Source: a virus. Taken from it: 64,000 nt of DNA. Positions 45,866-53,986 of the stretch are shown here, in pieces; the first letter of the stretch is position 1, and the number at the start of each line of letters is the position of its first letter. Location: IMG/VR virus record IMGVR_UViG_3300009502_001749, positions 23,837 to 87,836 of that record. The stretch is one strand, 5' to 3'. The notes beneath the pieces are model-generated. The model saw only the letters and a list, made by a program, of their open reading frames with translations, made no database searches and was not told where the DNA came from. A program made the position numbers and the translations under genes.

Positions 45866-45881
45866 TCATATAGAAATAATA
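45866..45881 (+). promoter_or_regulatory. Candidate promoter for intron HNH gene
   Basis: TTCATATAGAAATAAT lies about 45-60 nt upstream of ATG 45927, inside the intron. T4 intron endonuclease genes also have their own late promoters, so this placement makes sense. Confidence 0.5.
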
Positions 45882-45926
45882 AATTAAGTCTAGCCAACTT
45901 TGAACTAATTTATTATGGAGGTGAGA

Positions 45927-46823
45927 ATGGAAAAAGAATGTTGTAAATGTCATCAAATTAAAGATGAATCAGAATTTGAAAAAAGAAATGATGTTAATTA
46001 TTGTCATAAATGTACGAGTATTAATAATAGAAGAAGAAAAATCAAGAAAAATACTCCAGAAGAAAACTTTCAATTCTTATATAAACTATATATGAGAGGT
46101 GAAACAGTAGAAGATTGTTGTTTGTACTTTGAAACATCTAATAATATTATCATTGAAGCTTTAAATCTATTTGGAATTTTTCCAGATCAAACTGATAAAT
46201 TATTTTGCTCAAAATGTAATCAAATGAAATCATTTGATGAATTTGATCAAAGTAAGAATAGAAGAGGATTTAAACCTTGGTGTAAAACATGTAATAAAGA
46301 ATATAATGATACATATTATGAAGATAATTCAGATTATATTAAACAAAAAACTCTTAATTACTATTATGAAAATTATGATATTGAAGTTGAAAGACGTATT
46401 AAATATCATTATGATCATAGAGATGAAATTCTTGAAAATAAACGTATAATGAGACAAAATGAAGAGTTTAAACAAAATAAAGCTATTTATGATGCATCAT
46501 ATTATGAAATATATAAAGAAGAAATTAAAGAAAATATTTATCAATGGAAAATAAATAATCCAGCAAAAGTAAGAGAAATACAAGAATTTTATCGTATAGC
46601 AAAATTACAAGCAACACCTAAATGGATTGATAGAGAAGAAATTTTAAAATATTATATTGAAGCTAGAAGATTAACAGAAGAAACTGGAATATTATATTCT
46701 GTTGATCATATCATTCCATTACAAGGTGAAAATGTATGTGGTTTACATGTTCCATGGAATTTACAAGTTATTACACAATCAGAAAATTGTAGAAAAAATA
46801 ATAAAGTTTTAGTAGAAATGTGA
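45927..46823 (+). CDS. HNH homing endonuclease (capsid intron)
   Basis: ATG 45927 follows GGAGGTGAG; the ATG at 45915 would overlap that site. The product is about 298 residues: two Cys knuckles (ECCKCHQIKD / YCHKC, and FCSKCNQMK / WCKTCNKEY), a long tyrosine-rich helical spacer, and the HNH core YSVDHIIPLQGENVCGLHVP with NLQVITQSENCRKNNK. This architecture is shared with the broken portal-intron enzyme but not with those in terL and the helicase. The stop lies inside a terminator hairpin. Confidence 0.85.
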   Translation: MEKECCKCHQIKDESEFEKRNDVNYCHKCTSINNRRRKIKKNTPEENFQFLYKLYMRGETVEDCCLYFETSNNIIIEALNLFGIFPDQTDKLFCSKCNQMKSFDEFDQSKNRRGFKPWCKTCNKEYNDTYYEDNSDYIKQKTLNYYYENYDIEVERRIKYHYDHRDEILENKRIMRQNEEFKQNKAIYDASYYEIYKEEIKENIYQWKINNPAKVREIQEFYRIAKLQATPKWIDREEILKYYIEARRLTEETGILYSVDHIIPLQGENVCGLHVPWNLQVITQSENCRKNNKVLVEM

Positions 46824-46848
46824 TTGGCTATCACATTTCTTTTTGTTT
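46814..46848 (+). terminator. Terminator after intron HNH gene
   Basis: The hairpin GAAATGTGA-TTGGCTA-TCACATTTC is followed by TTTTTGTTTTT and overlaps the HNH stop codon. It could attenuate capsid pre-mRNA unless antitermination or folding intervenes. Confidence 0.65.
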
Positions 46849-46941
46849 TTCAAGGATTATGATATAGTCTAATCTCATAAGAAATTATGAGCTGTCTGAA
46901 TAAGACGAATAAAATTTAGCGAATTTTATTGAATATAAATG

Positions 46942-47581
46942 CTTTAAGATCGACATTTTACGTACACTTTCCGAAGCAATAAAAAGACAGATCATGTTGA
47001 ACAAAGATCAGGATCTTGCTTTCTTCTTAGCAGCTTCAGAAGGCGATATGGCATCTAACGGTGCTGCAGAAGCATTGAATCTTGATAGTTACGATGTAAC
47101 CGGCGGTCGTTTCGAACCTAACAAAGTTATCGATGTATTTAAGGCTGTAATTCCTAAGATTTCTATTCTTACTGGAATTATAAGAAAGAATTTCAACATG
47201 TATCCTTCTTATTTAGTAGCTGGTTTAAAGACTGCTGCTTTGTTAAGATCAGTTCAGACATTTGCACTCCAGATGCCGGGTATTGGAAATGGCGACGGCG
47301 CAATGGGTTGGGCAGGAGATGTTGCACAGATGTTGAAGATGAAAGTTCTTGAATCTAATGCAATCGCAGAAGGTAAGATATATCTTTCAACAAAAGCTCC
47401 GAATAATGCTCTTGAAAAATCTACTATAGTTGATTTGATTTATCAACCTCTCTACATCGTAACTGAGGTAACTGATGGTCAGACCAGAAACTATGTAAGA
47501 TCAAGAACTCTTATTGAAATTCCTAGAACAGATGGTCTTGGAGTTATCAATATAACTGGTCTTGGTACTTATTTTACGTAA
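46942..47581 (+). CDS. Major capsid protein, exon 2
   Basis: Exon 2 encodes the C-terminal 212 residues (DILRTLSEAIKRQIMLNKDQ, NMYPSYLVAGLKTAALLRSV, VTDGQTRNYVRSRTLIEIPR), including the axial and P-domain-like regions of HK97-type capsids. An ATG at 46994 is internal. The G/C-enriched codon choice continues from exon 1. A shared terminator follows 23 nt after the stop. Confidence 0.87.
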
Positions 47582-47603
47582 GATTTAATTAATTAATATT
47601 TAA

Positions 47604-47640
47604 ATATCGGCAAGATCTGAAATATGATCTTGCCGATAAA
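47604..47640 (+). terminator. Terminator, shared ATCGGCA hairpin family (copy 5)
   Basis: A perfect stem ATCGGCAAGATC / GATCTTGCCGAT with loop TGAAATAT ends the head module after the capsid gene. Confidence 0.9.
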
Positions 47641-47662
47641 TTTTATTTTTGGAGAATTAATT

Positions 47663-48043
47663 ATAATTAGTGTGAGTAGTTTATTTGAGATTGGAAAAAG
47701 TCCATTAATGCAAGATAAATTATTACAAGCTTCAAAAAATTATACACAAGATTCAATTAATCTCAAATCATCAAATTTAAAATCTGATAAACAAATGGGT
47801 CAAAAAGCATATTTAAAAAGTCAGAGAGCAGGATTTTTAGCAGATTCTATTAAAAATAGAAATTTAGATCAAACTAATCAAAATGAACCAAATATTAAAC
47901 ATCCAATTATTAATAAAATTAAACAATTTTGGAATCGTGATATAGGTTGGAAGTCTGATATGAATAATGTGAAAAAAATAAGAGAACGAGAATATCCAGA
48001 ACGAAAATTTAGTCAAATTAATAAAAAATTAATAAATAAGTAA
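47663..48043 (+). CDS. Tagged small protein with apparent ATA start
   Basis: The frame encodes ISVSSLFEIGKS directly after an ATA codon at 47663, 8 nt downstream of TTGGAG. Reading ATA as the initiator gives MISVSSLFE, a perfect tag. The only ATG in frame (47624) lies inside the terminator stem, and the first GTG (47672) would cut the tag to MSSLFE. The 126-residue product is basic and polar (KAYLKSQRAGFLADSIKNRN). It could also be an ATG mutated to ATA. It is a probable packaged protein. Confidence 0.62.
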   Translation: MISVSSLFEIGKSPLMQDKLLQASKNYTQDSINLKSSNLKSDKQMGQKAYLKSQRAGFLADSIKNRNLDQTNQNEPNIKHPIINKIKQFWNRDIGWKSDMNNVKKIREREYPERKFSQINKKLINK

Positions 48044-48077
48044 AAACAAAACAAAGAAAATTGGAGGCGTAAACAGT

Positions 48078-48980
48078 ATGGCATTAAGTGAGTTTTTGAA
48101 AGCGATGGAAGTTATTAGTAATATTAAGAAACAAGAGGTTCCACTCCCAATAGCTCGAAAGACGGCTGTCGTAAGTCCTCTTAGGGTTGGAGATGATTTA
48201 TCATTAAGATCATCATTAACTTCACCAGTTAATTATGATAGACAAATGACAAGATTGATATTTGATTTAACAGAATTTATAGCAAGCGAAGGTCAACCAT
48301 TAGTAAAAGAAAATTTTGAATATTATTGTAAAACAACATCTAACATTGATAAAATTTGTTTGATTTGGGGTTTGTACAAAACAACATATGAAACTCTTGG
48401 AAGAAGAACATTTAAATGTGATAAAGAAAATTGTAAACATGAATTTAAACAAGATGTTATGTTAGATAGTTTAATTCAAGAAGATACATTTTATGCTTGG
48501 GATGAAGAAATACCTTTCCATGAATATATTTTTGAAATAGTAGTTCCTTATGAACAATTTGAGTTTATATTTGAAAGTAAAATACCTTCTATTAGTGATA
48601 ATAATAGAGTGTTAAGTAATTTATCTATTGATTCAGTTCAGGAAAATTTTCAAACTGGTGGTAATTTGTTTAGTAGAAGTGAACAGATGACTTTGCTTAA
48701 TAGATCTGTTGCAATTAAGAGTGTTGCTAATCCAAATAACATTCCTAAAACAGAAAATATGCAAGAGATGTTGATAGCTTTTAGAAAACATGTTCCTTTA
48801 ACAGTTTCTGAAAAATTCTTTGTTGAATACAATAAGAAATTCGATAAATATTATACAAAATTTTATACAGAGATTCTTTGTCCTCAATGTGGTAATAAGA
48901 TAAAATATACGGTAGACCTGGAATCAGAATTCTTTCGGAGAAGCATATTTAGTGGAGGGGAGGGCGTCGAAGAATTATAA
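48078..48980 (+). CDS. Baseplate hub assembly-type protein with zinc ribbon
   Basis: This is a 300-residue protein. Two Cys pairs (KCDKENCKHEF at residues about 114-124 and ILCPQCGNKIKY at about 267-278) suggest zinc binding. The position just before gp25-like and tail genes, together with this Cys arrangement, recalls the T4 gp26/PF12322 baseplate family. I cannot confirm homology. The end overlaps the next gene by 29 nt in another frame, which raises the possibility of coupling or frameshift fusion. Confidence 0.55.
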   Translation: MALSEFLKAMEVISNIKKQEVPLPIARKTAVVSPLRVGDDLSLRSSLTSPVNYDRQMTRLIFDLTEFIASEGQPLVKENFEYYCKTTSNIDKICLIWGLYKTTYETLGRRTFKCDKENCKHEFKQDVMLDSLIQEDTFYAWDEEIPFHEYIFEIVVPYEQFEFIFESKIPSISDNNRVLSNLSIDSVQENFQTGGNLFSRSEQMTLLNRSVAIKSVANPNNIPKTENMQEMLIAFRKHVPLTVSEKFFVEYNKKFDKYYTKFYTEILCPQCGNKIKYTVDLESEFFRRSIFSGGEGVEEL

Positions 48981-49167
48981 ATATTTTGTTGATACTTTTA
49001 TCTTATATCAAGCTATGTTTGATAATACTGGTGATCTTAATTCTATTTTGAATCTTCCATATCCTTTGTATAATGATATTATACTTAAACAGATTGAAGA
49101 GAAGAAGAAAGAGAAGAAAGTTCATGATGAAAATATGAGAAAGATGAAAAGTAATAAAAAGAAATAG
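48952..49167 (+). CDS. Small Lys-rich protein overlapping previous gene
   Basis: GTG 48952 starts a 71-residue product containing NYKYFVDTFILYQAMFDN and ILNLPYPLYNDIILKQIEEK, ending in a Lys-rich coil. GGAGAAG lies upstream inside the previous gene. The LPYPLYNDI block is typical of the C-terminal part of hub or chaperone-type proteins, so this could be the continuation of the 48078 product in another frame. A shared terminator follows at once. Confidence 0.6.
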   Translation: MEGRASKNYKYFVDTFILYQAMFDNTGDLNSILNLPYPLYNDIILKQIEEKKKEKKVHDENMRKMKSNKKK

Positions 49168-49203
49168 ATATCGGCAAGATCTGAAATAGAATCTTGCCGA
49201 TAA
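49168..49203 (+). terminator. Terminator, shared ATCGGCA hairpin family (copy 6)
   Basis: The stem ATATCGGCAAGAT / ATCTTGCCGATAAA has loop CTGAAATAGA and begins immediately after the TAG stop. Confidence 0.87.
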
Positions 49204-49218
49204 AACTTGAGGATAAAT

Positions 49219-49752
49219 ATGCAGATCATTAATTTAAGTACTTTACCACAAGACATATTACAACAAATTCCTCTATCTATTAGAACTTTTAAGAAACTAT
49301 ATGCTTGGTATGAACTTCCAAGTGATATTCAGGAATTAATTAAAACATATTATGATTCAACTCCATCTATTAAATATTCAAATGTTTATGATTTTATTCC
49401 AACAATATCAAGATATAGTGATTTTACAACTATTGAAAATAAAGTAGATCTTGTTGTTGAATATTTAAAAAATTATCTTTTAATTTTACCAGAATCTTAT
49501 CCATTTGATCCAAATTTTGGTTGTAGATTAAAATATCATTTACAAACAAAAGATACCAATTTAAGACAAACATTAATATCTGCAGAAATAGATAACCTTA
49601 TAAATATTCTAACAGTTCAATTTGATATTCCAATTACAATTAATAGTATTACTATGAATCCAATTAGGGGTGTTGCATTTAGTGAATATAATATAAAAAT
49701 CGATTTACAGATAAGTGATTATCATAAGAGTTTTAATTTTGAATTTAGGTAA
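49219..49752 (+). CDS. Baseplate wedge protein, gp25-like
   Basis: ATG 49219 follows TTGAGGA. This is a 177-residue protein. The C-terminal two thirds match the GPW/gp25 family: VEYLKNYLLILPESYPFDPN, FGCRLKYHLQTKD, ISAEIDNLINILTVQFDIPI and a final beta strand. gp25 links the wedge to the first sheath ring. The N-terminal 50 residues are an extra helical extension. It ends at a bidirectional terminator facing a minus-strand gene. Confidence 0.75.
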   Translation: MQIINLSTLPQDILQQIPLSIRTFKKLYAWYELPSDIQELIKTYYDSTPSIKYSNVYDFIPTISRYSDFTTIENKVDLVVEYLKNYLLILPESYPFDPNFGCRLKYHLQTKDTNLRQTLISAEIDNLINILTVQFDIPITINSITMNPIRGVAFSEYNIKIDLQISDYHKSFNFEFR

Positions 49753-49786
49753 AAATATCTCAACCTTTATAGTTGAGATATTTTTA
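49753..49786. terminator. Bidirectional terminator
   Basis: The stem AAATATCTCAAC / GTTGAGATATTT has A-rich and T-rich flanks. It separates the plus-strand gp25-like gene from the convergent minus-strand gene. Confidence 0.8.
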
Positions 49787-49791
49787 ATCAA

Positions 49792-50595
49792 TTAATCAAT
49801 ATTTGTAAATTCAGCAATTTTACTTAGAGTTATATCATTACTTTTTTCAAGATTGTAACTAGCGCGTAATAGAATTGGCGATTTTTCATTTCTAAATATA
49901 TCTTTTATAAAAGTTTTACGAAGATATATTTTATAAGTATCTGATATTATAATATCAAATATTGACCAAAGTGGAAGAATTCGTTGAATGATATTAATAA
50001 CTTCAAATTTTGAACATTCTCCAACATATAATTCAGATGGATTCATAATTGAAAAATAGATTTGACAAACTTGTTTATCAATTGTTGTAAAAATAAAACC
50101 TTTATTTAAAATTGATGGAAAAGTTTTAAGAAAATCTGTTTTAAATCTAGTTTTTTGATCATAATTAATTTGATAAGTTTTTGGATCGATGTTTTTGAAA
50201 GTTAATTTTCCTTCTACACCAATTTCTAATTCATTTTGTTTTTTCTTTTCAACAATAGTTGTAAAATGAATTAATCCTGTTTCAGCTTGACCAAACATAT
50301 CATCTGGTAGTCTTTTAACACAATCAAAACTCACAATACTATCAGACACATTGTAAGTTGCAACTCCTGGAATAAGTTCATATAATGATTGTATTTTAGC
50401 TAATTTGCCGATAGGAACAAAAAACTTTGAATAATAATTTTTATCCATTTTAATAAAAGGACAAACAACATCTGTAACTGATTCTCTTATTTTTTTTGCT
50501 AAGATAAATTGTTGTTCAGAAGACATCATTACTTGTGTGAGATTGACATTTGGTTTCTTATATTCCGATTGTTGAAAACTATTAACTAAAGGCAT
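49792..50595 (-). CDS. Unknown 267-residue protein on the minus strand
   Basis: This is a single minus-strand gene inside the plus-strand tail module. It starts MPLVNSFQQSEYKKPNVNLT with GGGGAGG upstream. The protein is mixed alpha/beta with no recognised motif (middle block VEGKLTFKNIDPKTYQINYD). It has its own TATAGAAAT-type motif at 50632-50647 and ends at a bidirectional terminator, so it is an independent unit. It could be a baseplate assembly factor or an inserted accessory gene. Confidence 0.72.
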   Translation of the reverse strand: MPLVNSFQQSEYKKPNVNLTQVMMSSEQQFILAKKIRESVTDVVCPFIKMDKNYYSKFFVPIGKLAKIQSLYELIPGVATYNVSDSIVSFDCVKRLPDDMFGQAETGLIHFTTIVEKKKQNELEIGVEGKLTFKNIDPKTYQINYDQKTRFKTDFLKTFPSILNKGFIFTTIDKQVCQIYFSIMNPSELYVGECSKFEVINIIQRILPLWSIFDIIISDTYKIYLRKTFIKDIFRNEKSPILLRASYNLEKSNDITLSKIAEFTNID

Positions 50596-50631
50596 TTTTC
50601 CTCCCCTTATTTAAATTTAATTACATTTAAA

Positions 50632-50647
50632 TATATTATTTCTGTAC
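50632..50647 (-). promoter_or_regulatory. Candidate promoter, TACAGAAAT variant, minus strand
   Basis: Read on the minus strand, TACAGAAATAATATAT lies about 40-50 nt before the start at 50595 in a divergent intergenic gap. It differs from the other copies by one base in the core. Confidence 0.45.
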
Positions 50648-50674
50648 AAAACTAGAAGTTGATAAGGATGAAAT

Positions 50675-51634
50675 ATGTTAAACTCTTTATACGATCCGCA
50701 ATTAGTTCAAAATTATCATAGTGAATATCTTAAGTTAATAAAATACTACTCAAATATTAAAAGACCAAGTTCGTTTATTAGGTATTATAATATTGATATA
50801 GATAATTCTACTTATGATGAAAAGTTAGAAGCAACATATGATATGTATCATATTTCAAACATCAGATTTAATTTATATGATTTTACTCCATCTTTTTATT
50901 TAGCACCAGTTTTAAATGCAAGTGGTAATGTATCAGATCTTCGTGGACAAATGTTAGATGCGACAACTTCAATTGTTACTTATAGTATTGAAAAACCAAG
51001 AATTCATGATTTGGTTATGTTTTATTCACCAGTTAAAAGTGATGAAATTTTCAGAGTTACAAATTTTCGTACTCCAGTCAATGCTATACATTCTGATCCA
51101 AGTCTTACTTGGTTTGAAATTGATCTTGAATATGCGCCGTTAGCAGATGTTATTCAATTAAAACTTTTAAATCATTATGTTTATGATTTATCTGAAGAAG
51201 TTTATATCACTTATGCAGATTATATAAAATTTATGGAGTTGTTAAAAAATTTAGAAATATTATTAAAACAAATAACAGCATTTTATGATAATTATAATGA
51301 TTTATATCAATATGAACAATTAGTTCCGGTTGAAGTAAATGAATTATTGATATTTTTCAAAAGAACTTATGCTGTTAAATTTAAAAGAATCTTAGAACAA
51401 TTTTTATTACCTTATGGTTATCTTGATAATATGAATTTTCAAATGGTTTATTCAAATGTTAATGAATTACCTTATATTCCTGGAAATTATACATACCATG
51501 TTTATAATTTAGTAACAAAACAAGTTGAAGATTATACTTGGTCAATTTCTCATACAGAAGATCAAGTTGGACTTGATGAATTATTTTTATTATCATTTAG
51601 ACTTTTACAGTTAGCTTATGATTGGAAAATTTAG
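50675..51634 (+). CDS. Virion structural protein, 319 residues
   Basis: The protein begins MLNSLYDPQLVQNYHSEYLK and has an ordered beta-rich N-terminal half (RIHDLVMFYSPVKSDEIFRV) followed by helices. The fragment TYHVYNLVTKQVEDYTW lies near the C-terminus. It overlaps or abuts the next gene (the GTG at 51649 is 15 nt after its stop). It is likely a baseplate or tail component by context; the family is uncertain. Confidence 0.65.
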   Translation: MLNSLYDPQLVQNYHSEYLKLIKYYSNIKRPSSFIRYYNIDIDNSTYDEKLEATYDMYHISNIRFNLYDFTPSFYLAPVLNASGNVSDLRGQMLDATTSIVTYSIEKPRIHDLVMFYSPVKSDEIFRVTNFRTPVNAIHSDPSLTWFEIDLEYAPLADVIQLKLLNHYVYDLSEEVYITYADYIKFMELLKNLEILLKQITAFYDNYNDLYQYEQLVPVEVNELLIFFKRTYAVKFKRILEQFLLPYGYLDNMNFQMVYSNVNELPYIPGNYTYHVYNLVTKQVEDYTWSISHTEDQVGLDELFLLSFRLLQLAYDWKI

Positions 51635-51648
51635 TTTGGAGAAATAGT

Positions 51649-53157
51649 GTGGCTAATCAACTTTCAACAACTTTAAATAACACAACAAAGTCAATTACAA
51701 TTGAACAAGTTAGAAATTTTTTTAATGAATATATTAAAACATATTATCCATATAGAGATGAAGTTGTTTATTCAACATTAATTTCTAACTTAACAGAATA
51801 TTATTATAATAATATGTATAATGTTATTCCTCAAGAACTAAAAGAGTTTATTGAACAACACAATATAGATAATGTTGTTTTATATGATAGACTTCTTGTA
51901 TCTATTGGAGTACCAGACACATTAATTCGAGATCTTACATATGATGAAAAAGCTATATTTCTAAAAAATTTGGGAAATTTTTATCAATATAAATCAACTT
52001 TGAATTTTGTACAAAATCTTGGTGAAGTTTATAGTGAAACAAATATAGTTAATATTTATGAACTTTATATTGATTATGATTCATCATTATCACAACCATG
52101 GGTATTAAAACCTGTAAATATTTTTCATAATGATCAAGTTGATTTAAATGAAAATTCTTTAGATTATGTTGATGCTTATGATAAAATTCCATCTTTATTA
52201 ATTGAAACGACAAGACTTGATGCTATGAAAACTGCTGGTGAAATTGTTTTGCCGCTAAAATCAAACATATTATTTCTTGATTATAATTTAAATTTAGAAG
52301 TCAATTCATTACAATTTTTAATAGTTACAACATTTTTAAAAGAATATAAATCAGATTTTATCGAAGTTTATTTTTCAGATGGAAGTTCATTAAATTGTAG
52401 ATTAGGTTCAATATGTTTTGCTTGGTTTTATTTAATTAGTCAGTATTATTCATATAATTGGCCTGTAATAGGTCAAGTACCAACATATATTCCAATAATA
52501 CTAACAATGTCTTATGATAGTATTTCATTTCCATATAGTATTGGAGATATAAATCAATTAATAACTGATTATAATAATATATCAACAATAGCTGAAAGAG
52601 ATGATTATTATCGAGATAATTTTTCACAATATTTTCTTACACAAACAACATTTCAATCAGTTACACTTTTACAAATGCAAGGAATGTTAAGAAGTTTAGA
52701 TAAAAATTTAGGTTCATATTTGGATTCGTTAATAGATGCTTCTCCAAGTAATATTGAAGGATTATTAACAAATATTTATAATTCATTAATAGTATATAAT
52801 GACAATTTAGCATCATCTGATTTTAAAAAGTATTTTAGCTATTTTTTAAGTTTTCTACCACAAATTTTAGAAGATCCATCAAAAACAGCAACATATAAAA
52901 TTTTACAAGAATTTAAACCATATCATGTTGAATTATATTCAAGATTTCAAGAATCAATTCATTGTGATGATAAATTTAATTCTGCTTGGGTTGAAACATA
53001 TGATTATAATTTTCGATTAATTAAATTTTTAGCAAATATTTTTAATGCATCAGATATAGCAACTCACTCAACAGTATATACATATTCAGATACAGTAACT
53101 CCTGCTTCTATTGAAGATAGATATCAAATTATAGGAGGATCTGATATTGAACCATAG
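51649..53157 (+). CDS. Baseplate-type structural protein, 502 residues
   Basis: GTG 51649 follows TTTGGAG by 9 nt. An in-frame TTG at 51622 would overlap the upstream gene. The protein is rich in Asn, Tyr, Leu and Ser. A C-terminal block (LQEFKPYHVELYSRFQESIH) resembles segments in large baseplate wedge proteins of T4-like phages. It lies between a structural unknown and a tail-fibre-type gene. I cannot name the T4 counterpart. Confidence 0.62.
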   Translation: MANQLSTTLNNTTKSITIEQVRNFFNEYIKTYYPYRDEVVYSTLISNLTEYYYNNMYNVIPQELKEFIEQHNIDNVVLYDRLLVSIGVPDTLIRDLTYDEKAIFLKNLGNFYQYKSTLNFVQNLGEVYSETNIVNIYELYIDYDSSLSQPWVLKPVNIFHNDQVDLNENSLDYVDAYDKIPSLLIETTRLDAMKTAGEIVLPLKSNILFLDYNLNLEVNSLQFLIVTTFLKEYKSDFIEVYFSDGSSLNCRLGSICFAWFYLISQYYSYNWPVIGQVPTYIPIILTMSYDSISFPYSIGDINQLITDYNNISTIAERDDYYRDNFSQYFLTQTTFQSVTLLQMQGMLRSLDKNLGSYLDSLIDASPSNIEGLLTNIYNSLIVYNDNLASSDFKKYFSYFLSFLPQILEDPSKTATYKILQEFKPYHVELYSRFQESIHCDDKFNSAWVETYDYNFRLIKFLANIFNASDIATHSTVYTYSDTVTPASIEDRYQIIGGSDIEP

Positions 53158-53182
53158 TTAAAATATTTTGGAGGTTTTGGTT

Positions 53183-53905
53183 GTGTTAAATAATAATGAA
53201 GTGTTTGTAAAAGATGATTATGTAATTTTTGATAAATTAGCTTTAGAAATGAAAAAAAGACCTGGTAGAGGTCCAATTGGTTGGGTTCAAATTTTTCTTC
53301 AAACAAAAAATGGTCTTGTTTATGATGAAGGTTCAAATCTTGTAAGTGCACGAGGTCGTGAATTTGTTGCACAAAAGTTATTTGATTGTAATACTTATGT
53401 TGGTGGTACAAGAACTGATTGGAGAAAACATTTAGTAAGTCATTTTGCAGTTGGATCTGGTGGTTCTACAGTATCAGGTGGAACAGTAACTTTATTAGGT
53501 CCTTATATATGTGATACACAATTAATTCAAGGAATAGATCTTGGTATAAGTGGATATTTAACAGAGCCAGGAGGAACAATAACAGCTGTTAAACCAATAA
53601 CGTCAGATTTTGGTTCTACAGTTTTAGAGGTGCAAAGTTATAGTGGTGGAATAGTTTCATGTGACTATTATACCAAAATAAAAAACACTTGTATTGTTCC
53701 ATCAGGAGAACCATTTGATTTAAATCCAGGGGAATCTGTTAAAATTGATGAGACAGGACTTTATTTTGTATTGAATTCTGCCGCTAATCCATATACAGAT
53801 CCACCAATATACTCAGATCCACAATTATTTGCTCATATTTGTTTCGCTCCAAAATGGAAAGAAAAAGAGAGCTCACTAACTATTATTTGGTATATTTTGT
53901 GTTAA
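53183..53905 (+). CDS. Tail-fibre or baseplate appendage-type protein
   Basis: GTG 53183 follows GGAGGTTTT. The 240-residue protein has GLVYDEGSNLVSARGREFVA early and then Gly/Ser/Thr-rich beta sequence (VGSGGSTVSGGTVTLLGPY), a composition seen in fibre and collar proteins. It contains three to four Cys residues. An 81-nt gap follows before the sheath gene. The function is uncertain. Confidence 0.6.
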   Translation: MLNNNEVFVKDDYVIFDKLALEMKKRPGRGPIGWVQIFLQTKNGLVYDEGSNLVSARGREFVAQKLFDCNTYVGGTRTDWRKHLVSHFAVGSGGSTVSGGTVTLLGPYICDTQLIQGIDLGISGYLTEPGGTITAVKPITSDFGSTVLEVQSYSGGIVSCDYYTKIKNTCIVPSGEPFDLNPGESVKIDETGLYFVLNSAANPYTDPPIYSDPQLFAHICFAPKWKEKESSLTIIWYILC

Positions 53906-53986
53906 TAAATATTTTCTTTATGTTTTTTCCGGTTAAAATGTAAAGAATAATTTCTATTTGAATTTTTATAATTAAGGAGAGTTAAT

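Larger units (their letters stand above)
45624..46941 (+). mobile_element. Group I intron in capsid gene, carries HNH endonuclease
   Basis: This 1318-nt intron has the hairpin TCACTA-GTAA-TAGTGA, then a core (45674-45774) nearly identical to the uvsX intron, GGTTCAACGACTAGAGCG, and GATATAGTCTAATC, ending AAATG at 46941. It is family A. Its 5' stem region instead looks like the family B terL intron (AAAG-TCGCTTTCA and TGATCGAATAAT), so it appears mosaic. It carries its own promoter-like motif, HNH gene and terminator. Confidence 0.9.

Noticed and set aside
9202-46941. Insertion sequences disrupting uvsX, terL, helicase, portal and capsid genes
   Set aside because: No transposase or terminal inverted repeats; all five insertions carry group I core motifs and rejoin in frame.
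53943-53965. Promoter-like motif before the sheath gene
   Set aside because: The motif is in the minus orientation and no minus-strand gene follows; not annotated as a promoter.
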